NCBI GenBank assembly: GCA_009829735.1 | Contig: CM020618.1 | Coordinates: forward strand, 26,946,894-27,010,893 | From: Pyropia yezoensis | Lineage: Eukaryota > Rhodophyta > Bangiophyceae > Bangiales > Bangiaceae | Reading direction: 5' to 3' | Length of the DNA: 64,000 nt | Part shown: positions 44,210-53,957 of the stretch, in pieces | How positions within the stretch are numbered: the first letter of the stretch is position 1 | Layout: each line of letters opens with the position of its first letter | Translations under genes and position numbers: made by a program | The notes under the pieces: model-generated | What the model was told of the DNA's origin: nothing | Databases searched by the model: none | The model's input: only the letters and a program-made list of their open reading frames with translations

Positions 44210-46248
44210 AGCGTCCTTTTCGCCGCCGGGTTGGTGTCGCGGCAGCCGCTCCCGTCGGGCCTCCTGGTCCATCAACGGCGCGTCGGCCGCTGCCGCCGCC
44301 GCCACCGCCGCGTCGGTGGCGGTAGCCGCCGCCGCCGCCGCCGCCCCCCGACTCCGCGGCGCGGGGGGGGGGCTCAAATGTGATTGGCGCGTCCGAGGCG
44401 GGGCACCCCCTCACATCGGCGCACCCCACCACCGTCACGTGGGCGCGCCAGCTGCCCGCCGCCGTGAGGCGGGCGGCGAGCGCCAGCCGCACCCGCTGGG
44501 GGGCGTCCCAAAACGCCGCCACGTACACCGTCTGTGGAGGGGTGCCACGGGCGGTGCGGTTGCCGCCGCCGGCACCCCCCCCCCCGCCGTCATCATCCTT
44601 TCCACTCTCACCGCACCCGTCACTGTCACCGCCACCGCCGCCGCCGCTGCTGCCGCCGTCACCGTCGTCGACGACGTCGTCGTCGTCGGCAGGGAGGTTT
44701 TCCCCCCCCCCCCGCCCCCGGCCCGCCGCCGAACTCGCCCTCCCCCGCGTACGCGCCGAGGGCGGCGTCAATCTCGGTGGCAACGCCGTCGACGGCCGCC
44801 AGGACCGCCGGGTCCCGCTCATCCTCCAGGTCCCGCACGTGCACCGCCTCCAGCGGCGGCCACGCGGCAGCCACGTACTCGGCGGCCGCCGCCGCCAGCG
44901 GCGCCGCCAGCCGCAGGGACCGCCACGCGGGGAGCCAGACGTCCAAGCGGCTGGCGCAGTAGTGGTTGGCGCCGCTGCCAAACAGGCCCATAAAGGGAGG
45001 CGCATCACCGCCATCACCGCCGCCACCGCCGCCACCGCCGCCGTCGCCGCCGTCGCCGCCACCACCTCCGCCAAACAGGCGGGTGCGGTTGTTGTCACCA
45101 CCGTCCGCCGCGTTGTGCGGGCTCCCGCCGGCACCCCCCCGCCCCCCTTCCGGAAGGTTGGCGCCCACGTACGTCAGGCAGTTCAGGTCCCCACCCCCCC
45201 CCCGGACGCCACGCACCCAATTTGACAAGGCCGCCACGGTGGCCGAGCCGACCCTCCCCCATCCCCCCGCCTCGTGCCGCCGCCGCTGCGGCCGGCCTGG
45301 CGCAATGCTCCCCCGCCCATCGACGCGGAGGAGCCCCGCGACCACCAGCCGGCGGCCCGCGTGGGAGTCCAAAAACGCCCCCACCTCCACCGACGGCCAG
45401 CCCGCCGCCAGGGCGGGCCGGTTTAGCCACGCAGTGACTGGGCAGGTGGCGCCGCCGTCGCCGCAGACGCTCGGAGGGAGGACGACTTCCCCGCCGGCGA
45501 GGCGGTCGGCCTCGAGGAGGATGGCCACCCGCACCAGCTGGTTTTTGAGCTGCCCGCCCCCCGTCCAGTGGGAAAAGAAGAAGCGGCCGGTGGCAGAGGT
45601 GGCCTCGGCCACCGCCGCCGACGCTGCCGATGGCGTGGGGGGGGGGGGGCGGGGGCGGCGGAGCTGCCCCCCGTGGTGGTGGTGGTCGGAGTGGAAGTGG
45701 AGGCCGCAGCGGCGGCGTCACCGTCGCTGTCGCCGCCGCCGCCGTCGGCGCCGGCCCAGGCGGCATCTTCGGCAGCGGCCGCCGCGACGGCCGCCGTGTA
45801 CCCCACCGCCCCCCCCCTACCGTCGCGGTGCCTGGCGCCGGCCGAAGGGGCCGCTTCCGCTGCGGCCGCCGCTACCGCCGCCGCAGCCGTCGGTGCGGCC
45901 TCCACTGCCGGCGTCGCTGCCGCAAAGCGGCCGCCAGCAGCCGCTGCGGGGCCACCCCCACCCCCACTCCCACCGCCGCCACCGCTGCCGCAGCCGCATG
46001 CCGCGCCATCGCGCCCGCTGCCGGAGCCGTCGCCGCGGCTGCTGCGACTGCCGCTGCCGCCGCGTGCGCTGCCGCCGGCGGCGGTCACCGCCGGCCGCCC
46101 CCCCGATGCGGTGACGGCGGTGGCCCAGGCGACAAGCGTCACCGCCATCGTCGCCGCGGCGTTGAAGGCGTCGCACTTAACACGCCCGCCGCCGCTGGGA
46201 GCGACGAAGGCGGCGGTGGCGGCGGTGGCGACGTCGCCGCCCCCTTAC

Positions 46249-47500
46249 GGCAGGGGGGGGCGCGCCGACCGACGCGTGATGACCGTCGTGTCGGCGACGA
46301 GGGGAATCAGAGAGAGCATTGGGGGGGGGGGGTGTGGAATGGGTAGCAGAGGGGGGCAGGAAGGTGCAGGGGTGGGGATGGGGGGGTTGGGCGGTGTGAG
46401 GGTGGCAGGGTGGTAGTGGGGGGGGGGGGCTCGGAAGGGGGTGTGCGTGTGAAGTGTGGGCAGCCACTCGGCCGTGCAGCTGGTGGTGGTGGTGGCGGTG
46501 GGTGGCGGCGGAGCGAATGGGGTGAGTACGGTGGAGGGGGGCGTGAAAGAGGGGGTCAGGGTGGCCGCAGCAGCGGGGTTGCGCCGGCGCGCAGGCACCC
46601 AAATGGTGCTGGGGAGGGTGGCGGGGGGGGACGAGGGGGGAGGAGGGCAAACAGGCACCCCTCCGCCCCCCGGGCCCCCCCGCCAGTCCCGAAGCGGCAG
46701 CCAGCCCCGAGTGGCGGCGGCGGCGGCCGCCGCCCCGCCGCGTCGGCGGCGGCCATCCCCCCGCCTCACCTTGCCGCGCCTCCCCCCGCCCCAACCGACA
46801 GTGGGCGGCGGCACACGGTGTGAGAAACTCATCCCGGCGGCCGACGCAGGGGTGAGGCATGGGGGACGGGGAGGGGGAGGGGGCCTTGGGGGGGGGGGGG
46901 GGAGGGAGGAAGGGGCTGGGCGCCCTTGCACGACAGCGGCGGCTGGCACGGCGGTCGGCTGGCACATCCCGTCCCCCGCTCCCCCCCACTCTCCCACCCC
47001 CCTCTTCCTTCCCCCGGCGGCACCACCGCCGCCGCCGCGGCTGTCCTCCGCGGCGGTGCGTAGCGCGGTCTTTGCCCGCCGACGACTCGGGGGGGCGAGG
47101 CGGGATTGGACGACCACCCCTGCCCGGTGGCCGTGCGTGCGGGGGGGGGGTTGGTTCTAGCTACGTGATCGGTGGGAAGGCGATGGGAAAGAAACGAAAA
47201 TGGAAAGGATAGAGGGCGGGGGCGGGCGAGGCCATCACGCACCGCCGGCTTGATCTTGATGAAGGAGGGGCGTGTTGAAGGTGGGGAGGGTGTTGTTGGC
47301 GGTAGGCAGGGCGGTGCCATCGTGATGGACGCGAGTCCGGCGTGAGGGGAGCAATAAAATAGAATGAGCAGCCGAGCAACAGCAGGACAAGCGGGCACCC
47401 AATTGTGGCAGTATCGCGACTGCCACGTATAACGGACCCAGCGATCAGTGCTGTGAGGATTTGGGGTGAAAAGCCCATATCTGGCCCAAGCTGTCAAGGA
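46249..47500. other. Homopolymer-rich spacer upstream of the fucosyltransferase-like gene
   Basis: The spacer has many G- and C-runs (for example at 46321-46332) and Gly/Pro-rich chance frames on both strands. On the minus strand a short Met-started frame, MLSLIPLVADTTVITRR (46319 downwards), ends near 46245 and could be a first exon of the gene below. No promoter could be defined. Confidence 0.35.
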
Positions 47501-47502
47501 TT

Positions 47503-47575
47503 CAACCCGTGGCGCAGTGGTCCACAACGCCTGGTTAACATATGTTCCATGGCGAGGGTTCGATTCCGGGCAATC
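47503..47575 (+). ncRNA. tRNA-like sequence, probable SINE head
   Basis: It contains a polymerase III A-box-like motif, TGGCGCAGTGG (47510-47520), and a perfect B box, GGTTCGATTCC (47558-47568), at normal tRNA spacing. The acceptor and T stems do not pair well, so it is not a working tRNA. A tRNA-derived SINE head or tRNA pseudogene fits best. No second copy and no A-tail were identified. Confidence 0.5.
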
Positions 47576-47621
47576 AACATCCATTTTTCCGGCGATTTCA
47601 TGGTGATTTCTGCTACACCAA

Positions 47622-48743
47622 TCAGGCGCTACCACCGGGGGCGGGGGCACCCTTGTTTGTGTCAAAGAAGCGCTTCAGGCCATCATCGCCCATCCGGATG
47701 TCCACGACGAACTGCCGCAGCGAGGCTAAGACGGAGGGCACAACCAGATCTGCGTTCTTGACACAGTCCATCAACGCGTCACACACCTGCCAGGCCGTGA
47801 ACGGCCGACACGTGATTGAGCACCCATTAAACAGCATGTCCGGACCAACAAAAGCAGACCGAGCAACCCTGACCTTGGCAGTCACTGGCCCTTGTGGTAT
47901 TTGGGTATACCGCATCGCCGCCCGCATAATGTGCTCTCCTGTGGCCTCAAAGTACGGGTTGGTGAAGCCGAGAAAGTCCTTCTGCAATGGGACACTGGCC
48001 TGGGGAACACCAGCCTCCCGCAGCCGCCTCCGCAATGCACGACGCGCACCACCAGCATACCGCGGTCGCTAAGCCAGGGCGTCCTGCAATGCGGCCACCG
48101 CCGTCTGACGCCCCTCCACCACGTCGATGGCTCCAAGAGGGCCCGGCGACGGCTCGGATGGGCCAGCAGGACTGGCGGCGGCGCTGTCAGCAGCAAACGC
48201 TCCCAAAGAGCGCGCTACTGGTCGGCTCAGTCCTTGGTCCTGGAGATCAGCAGCCACACTAGCCGCAGTGCGGACGTGAACGGTGGCGGCGGCACCCCCG
48301 AGGCCAGATCCATCGACCACAGCGGACTGGGTCAAGTGAGCCCTCAAGTGTCCTCCAGCTCGGGTGACAACGTCTTCCAAGCGGCGCTTAGCCACCTTGG
48401 CGTGCTCCTTTCGCTGGCGTACTGTCGGCACCAACTTCTCTCACGCCGCCGCGACACGCTGCTGCATGGCCGGAGAATTGTGGCTTGGACAAGAAAAACG
48501 CACAGGCCGCCCTGGTTTCAAGGGCGCCGCCAACGTGTCCACGGAGTGCCTTTTCTGACCGCAATGAGCGCAAGCAACCATGCAGGTGGCGCACGTGGCC
48601 GCCAGGCAACCGCAGAGGTAGTAACCAGGGTGCAAGGGAGGGCAGCGACGGACATCGTGCCCCACCAGGCGGCATTCTCGGCACTGGCGCCCTGGCGTCG
48701 CCCCAGCCAGAACAAAATAGGAAAGAACGAAACAGAGAGGCAC
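47622..48743 (-). pseudogene. Unrecognised zinc-knuckle protein relic
   Basis: One minus-strand frame can be followed from the Met at 48743 to the stop at 47622, about 374 codons, with two in-frame stops (near 48441 and near 48069). Near the start is a CX2CX4HX4C knuckle, CRECRLVGHDVRRC. A Cys-rich stretch follows, CGCLAATCATCMVACAHCG, then a basic helical part (VRQRKEHAKVAKRRLEDVV). The C-terminal part looks globular: DFLGFTNPYFEATGEHIMRA, FTAWQVCDALMDCVKNADLV, FVVDIRMGDDGLKRFFD. I recognise no family. A retroelement ORF1, a MULE-type transposase tail or a captured host gene are all possible. It lies inside the 8.9-kb TIR candidate. Confidence 0.45.
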
Positions 48744-49192
48744 CGCAAGGCACGAAGGAGCACAAAATCGGACGGTCAGCGGCTCGTCGACAGTAAGATA
48801 TCACGTCAGGTGTGCCTGAAACCGATCCCGCTCCGCTCTGTTTCGTCGCACGCCGACGGCAAGAAAGATGAGAACGATTGCACAGGCATACCATCTTGGG
48901 ATGGTCCAGCGTAGGACGCGTCGGAGGCGTCGGAGTCCGCCATGATGCACAACTGGTGCACGTCCTCGATGCCGAGGAGAGAACTGTGCGCCACGCGAGG
49001 TGGCCCGGCGGCGGATCCGGCGCCAGCGACGGCGATGGCCGTCATTCAGACCGTCGCCGATCAGTCGCCAACCATCTCGAATATCTTTCGGTCAATGTCA
49101 AACGGGAAACTTCCTGAAAAGCAGAGTACATAGCAGTTGTCTTGTGGAAATGCAAAGTTATTTTTGAAAGTGTAACTCCCACTGTTGCTCTC

Positions 49193-49230
49193 GTTCTTGT
49201 CCGGATCGGCCAGAATTGGGATACCAGCAA
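49193..49230 (-). repeat. Right terminal inverted repeat of the 8.9-kb candidate
   Basis: The reverse complement begins TTGCTGGTATCCCAATTCTG and matches 40349-40386 with four mismatches; TA follows at 49231-49232. Confidence 0.6.
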
Positions 49231-49232
49231 TA

Positions 49233-51620
49233 TAATGCTCGCCGAGGGCGCATATATCCAACACTCGGGACCCTATCCACCAATCGGTTCGTTCTCAAGG
49301 GGGCGCTTCAGACGTTGAGTCTCCCTCAGGTTGTCAGTACGCCCTGTCGGCCCGCCGCGTCAGCCCATTCACGCATCTAACGGTATCGCGACTGACGTCG
49401 TCTTGCCTCTGGGCCGTGCCCGGTACGTTAACGTACGCTCATGAAGCGCGTCCCTCCAGAACGCTTCTCGCTTGTTGCAATGCCTGGGCCCACGTGTGGT
49501 ACATTCTGGGTCAGGCTCGGGCTTTCGTTCTATTCTTGGGCGTCTCGTTGCGGAGATGCCCTCACGGCCTCTGTGAGGGGCGATCCTGTTGGCAGCTCGT
49601 TGAAGGGCGCTTCAGAAGGTCGCTCTCCGGCATCGCTCTCATTAGTCGAGTCCGGGGCTGCAAAAAACAGCCCCTCTCTGAAGTAGCGTCAGCCAATCAG
49701 AACGATGGGGCGCGGGCTATTGTTGTTCACCTGTTGACCTCTCGTTGAGGAACGAGCAACAAGACGGCCGACACGTAGGGAACGCGGGCGAGGACGGGCG
49801 ACAATGGGGCTTCATCGCTGACGTGGCATGACACGACTGCTGTTATTCTCCGACTTTACAGAGCACTTCTGATCGCCCTCTCGGAGCGCTTCTTTCGTTG
49901 ACTTGCCACGCGAGTCCAACATACAGGAACGCAGCGATCACGCCACATACAGCAGTCTCCTGATCAAGAATCGATGTATACGAACTTTCATGCTTTGACC
50001 TGATGAGCGACTCGCCATATCGGAAAATGCACGGCTGCTTGAAACCTTTTCGAGAGCTCTTGCTGAGGTGTCCTGTTGGCGTCTTGATGGCGTTTTGTGA
50101 GTGCACATATTTTTTAAAGAACGATTGTATTAGCCCGCCTGCACACCCGCTTGGGAACGTGCCACCGCCCTCCCGCTCGTAGCACTTTTCGCGCCTGCAC
50201 TATTTCGACTCGCTCGCGGCCGCCCTCCATCTCTTCACTCAACTTGCGTGTACGTATATCCTATTGACTCGCATAACAACCTCATTTTTGGGCCGTAGGA
50301 GCGCTGTCGATCTCACCCACCTGTGGTGTGTGGTGGCCAACGAACGTCACCCGCACACAACCCGCAGACGCAGCGTCGAGGGGTGGCCGCCAGATCTTCT
50401 TCCCCCGGGCGCACATTTGCAGACTCGGAGGTACGGCTCCGGGGCTTTCCATTGGTCCGCCAGAGGCCGTCAGATGTTGTCAGCAGTCCAAGCTCGCACA
50501 CTAGTTTACCTGCCGTCATACGGCTTCCACTACATCATCCCTTGATCTTGCAGCAGCATTGGTGCAGGTGCCACGTTTCGTACACCTTCGCGTTTGTGGT
50601 GGCGGATCGGCGCCACCCCCCCCCCCCCTCCTCTCACGCTACGGCCGGTCCTGGAGGACCCAGGAGCAGGACCCCACTCCACGATTCCTGCGAAGTGGAA
50701 TGTGGCGGGTGGAGGCGTTTGGACGTGCTCTCCAACACCTGTGGCTTGTGTGCGTCTGTGGAGCTCACTATGTTCGCCCGCCAGTTTCTGACGGCCGGTC
50801 CTCTTTTGCTAACAGTATACGTTAGGAGATACTAATTGTCAGCAGTGTGGTGGTTATCTGGGCGTAAGCCCACACCAACGGGGTACCTTATCCTCCTGAA
50901 GGAGATGGTGGGGAACCCGGGGTGTAAACCCTGGAGTCAGAACCGCCGGAACGTAGAGCTCCTCACGAAGGTGGAAGCGTCCGGGACGGGGATTTCGAGG
51001 GTAACGCAAGGTTGATTTTTGTGAGGGGGAAGCAACGGGCACAGCCCCACGCGCAGATATCCCTCTTTGGCTCGCCGGTCCAGGGCCCGCTGTGGGACCC
51101 CGAAGTGCGGGCCAACACTCCCTACACTAAACACCCAATCAACACACTCGGAGCCCTCCAACACATCTCACCACGCAAGACACGCTCAGTGGAGGGATCT
51201 GACTCAATCTCGGCCAGATTGGGGCGGAAGTAGCCCGCCCAAGGTAACTTCCCTCACTGGCCAAAAGGCCAATTCCATTCGGGCGGGCGTAATCGCTCTA
51301 CCCGATAATATCTTATCTCCCCCCCCCCCATTCATGGGGGGATCCAGCGAGGATGACGTGGCGTGCCCCTCCCGAGGGAGGAGCGACCCCCTCCTGCCCC
51401 TGATTGGTCAGGTCAGAGGTCGCCACGATCCGCCTCCCCCTGAAGGGGGATGCCCCTAGTCCGAGGGGTGCGGTAATCCCGCACAAGCAGCATGATGTAA
51501 ATAGGTAGATAGAAGTCGCAAACATCTGACTTATTGGAGACTATAGCTATCTACCAACAAGCTCGGCATTAGAGTTAATGTTCCGTTTCTTGCACGAAGA
51601 CTATCGATCGGGAAGGACAA
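49233..51620. other. Spacer with no supported gene
   Basis: No domain was found. A series of short inverted repeats lies at about 50857-50940 (for example TGGGCGTAAGCCCA and ATCCTCCTGAAGGAGAT). C-runs lie at 50620-50632 and 51317-51328. Confidence 0.4.
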
Positions 51621-51624
51621 AACC

Positions 51625-53033
51625 TCAAGACAAAGTGAAGGGCTGTCGAGCAAACAAGACAAGGTGGCGGCCATCTCGACGAAATGTGCCCACAACAGGG
51701 CTCGCAGCGAGCAACGGAATATACTTCAAGCGTCCACCGGGCGAAGAGAAGCCCTCCAGTTCTCGTCGTCTTTCAGGAAGCCCATACTTTCCTTGACGAT
51801 CGGCCGTTGAATTGACACATTCTACGAAAGCGAACGCTTGGGGCCGCCCAATGTGGACCACGGCGTAGTGGTGGGCGAGTCCGTGTGTGGAAACGTCTGC
51901 TCTTCTGAGAGCTCCGGAACGTATTTTTTTTTGTAGATGTTCCGACTTGATCTTGAGAGTGTTCTTCGGACGCCGACCTTGACCGTTCGTCACGACCGAT
52001 CCACCATGGACGCCAGAAGCCAGGCGCACGCGGAAAAAGTTTTTTGGCAAGATGGCGGAAGGTACTTGGGCAACGCCGTCGAGCGCGAGCGCGGTCCGCA
52101 TGCTTTCTAGTTCTTCTGCGGCGAGCTCTGCAGGGGGTGCGGACGGCTTGAGCAATCGCACTTCTTCGTCAGCCTGCGAAGGAAGAGCCAGACTTCCTCC
52201 CCTGAAAGCTTCCGAAGCGTCCAATGGCTCGCCCGTTGCGCGACTCCGCGGTGTTTGGCTGAACGTCTCTTCGAAGCTCGACAGAAGCTGCGCCTCACCA
52301 TTTCGCGTAATCGCGGGCGTGAGCGATTCGTGAGGGCTTCAGTGGGACCGAATCAAAGAGGACAGGGTCCCAATTGCCCGCTCCACGGGAGGCTGCCGAG
52401 ATGCCTAGACTGGACCGCACAACATGATATTTGCCACAAGGTCTGGCAGCGTGGCAAAAGAAAGCTTGCCTGAAGTGAGTCTGTCAAAGGAGCCGGCGTT
52501 GATGCTGCTGTAAAACGCTGAGCAGAAGTCTCGACAGTGTCCTCTTGCGCCAATACTGTCAACTCTGCTCAAAGAAGTTGTCTGGAAGATCACGTGACAA
52601 GCCTCACTTAGCCACACGTTCATGTTGAAATACTTGTCGCGAAGTCGTCCAGCAAAAGCGACTTCAGCGGTGCTTAAAATGAAGAACATCCAATCAACTG
52701 TCTCAAAATACTCGTAGAGAACCTGAATATTTTGAAAGCTGCGTGCTTGGGCAGTGGGCACCGTGCCATGAGCAAGCCGCATTTCTTCGCCAATCTTCGC
52801 AGTGTTCTCGAATGAGAGAACGTAATCGTCTTGGGCCGAACCAGGCGCAGTCCAAGCCGCAGACACGAACTCGCACATCCTTTGAGGAGGAGGTGCATCG
52901 AGTCGTGTGGCGCAATATCAGGACCAATTCTTTCCCGATACTTCATATGGGGATTGCGAACGCGATCTCCAGGACTTGGGCAGATCAGAAGTGAGTAGCC
53001 CTTCATCATACAGTTCCTGACTACCTCCTCCAC
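51625..53033 (-). pseudogene. CACTA/Tnp2-like transposase relic, C-terminal half
   Basis: From 53033 downwards on the minus strand: IGPDIAPHDSMHLLLKGC, resembling the D-MH-LL-G box of Tnp2/KDZ enzymes. Then, in the next frame, TVPTAQARSFQNIQVLYEYF and DWMFFILSTAEVAFAGRL. A last piece to 51625 shows LAHHYAVVHIGRPQAFAFVE and GGRLKYIPLLAASPVVGTF before a stop. The middle part is paralogous to 33384-33584. At least two frame changes break it. Element ends were not found. Tnp2 is my best guess; the KDZ group is the alternative. Confidence 0.5.
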
Positions 53034-53193
53034 CGCGTACCGCGGCCCTGATCCAGCACGGGCGTCTTTTGCTCCTTGGGCGTCCGCCAGACTTTATGCT
53101 GGCGAGTGCTTGTCGTCAGACGGCACTGAGATTGATAATAATTAAGCTTAACTTGTGGAGTGCACGGAAGGGTACGAGTGTCTATTCTACCTT

Positions 53194-53230
53194 GAGCTTC
53201 ATTTGAATCTTTTAGATTCATATGAAGCTC
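53194..53230. repeat. Left subterminal hairpin of the piggyBac element
   Basis: GAGCTTCATTTGAATC and GATTCATATGAAGCTC can pair with one mismatch around a short loop. The right end has the same hairpin at 57153-57191. Confidence 0.75.
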
Positions 53231-53957
53231 ATCTTCAATCCAGTTTTCTCGTGGACTGGGTCTTCCTGTCTGTTTTCTGACTGCAGAAACGTGGTCAGCG
53301 CTGTCTGTTCACCCTTGGAGCCAGTTATGGTCCATAAACTCTCAGTAGTTCCACGGCAAGGCGGACTTTCCTGCCAGTCTCGCAGAAGGTCACTCCTGTG
53401 CTGCCGCGCAGTCCCGTCCGGGACTCTGCGCCAGACGCCCCAGCGCGCCACCTGAGCCTCCCTGGCAGCACGCGCGCGCTTGCGCTCAGAGCACAGCGCG
53501 GGGAAAAAGTGCGCGACCTCGCCACCCATCTGCTCTCACCCCCCCCCCCCAGCACACGCTCGCATGCGCTCCGGGGTGCAATGGATGAGGGATGACGCCA
53601 CGTACATGTCGCGTGCCGTCGCGGGTGCATGGCATGGGGGACGGTCACGCGCTCGACCCCTCCTGGTTTGCCGCTCCGTCTGCGCGGCGCAAGGAGGCAG
53701 CAGCTGGTGACGGGGCCCGCTTTTCTGCCGCCATTTCCGCGAACACCCCTACCTCTCCGCCCCCGTCCACCCCTCTGGCTTCCCCCCCGGCCCAGTGCCC
53801 CCCTGAGAATTTCTCCGGACCCCCCCGCCACCCCTCTGGTTTCCCGCCCGGCCCCGCGCCCCCTTTGGACTTTCCCCTGCCCGCCCCCCGCCTCTGACCT
53901 CTTGGCCCCCCCCTACGCTGACCTACGCTTTTCCCTTCCCGCGCTGGATTTTTAACC

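Larger units (their letters stand above)
43717..46148 (-). pseudogene. Putative O-fucosyltransferase-like protein gene, frame split at homopolymers
   Basis: Reading down the minus strand, a Met at 46148 (MAVTLVAWATAVTASGG) leads into a low-complexity Gly/Ala/Thr stem. An ordered domain follows: FFFSHWTGGGQLKNQLVRVA, EADRLAGGEVVLPPSVCG, AVHVRDLEDE, then TVYVAAFWDAPQRVRLALAA. The GGG..NQL and VVLPP boxes, a VHVR-like box and a YVAAF-like box recall the GDP-fucose protein O-fucosyltransferase fold of secretory-pathway enzymes; this is a by-eye call. The protein-like frame changes at homopolymers: 45637-45649 (13 G), 44702-44713 (12 C), 44363-44372 (10 G) and 43884-43901 (18 C). The tail probably includes AGQLVQFETEW. 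Length errors in the assembly are as likely as real decay. A further upstream exon is possible. Confidence 0.45.
40349..49230. mobile_element. Candidate 8.9-kb TIR element flanked by TA, with transposase and cargo
   Basis: The sequence from 40349 inwards and the reverse complement from 49230 inwards agree at 36 of the first 40 bases (counting the TA), including the block CTGGCCGATCCGGAC or its near copy. Looser similarity continues for another 40-50 bases. Both ends abut TA (40347-40348 and 49231-49232), as for Tc1/mariner/IS630 transposons. A transposase of that class lies 800 bp from the left end. Between the ends lie an O-fucosyltransferase-like gene, a tRNA-like SINE head and a zinc-knuckle relic. 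Two unrelated copies in opposite orientation are an alternative, because this length is unusual for the class. Confidence 0.45.

Noticed and set aside
43086-44993. A 635-codon plus-strand frame, very Pro/Arg/Ala-rich
   Set aside because: It lies opposite the protein-like minus-strand pieces and arises from C-runs and (GCC)n. It has no domain or ordered sequence.
43479-45134. A continuous 551-codon minus-strand frame taken as one gene
   Set aside because: Only its middle part (about 44690-44370) looks like protein. The two ends are out-of-frame readings of the neighbouring pieces, so the homopolymer explanation was preferred.
50837-51560. Possible solo LTR (TGTCAGCAG ... CCAACA)
   Set aside because: No second copy and no target duplication at the flanks.
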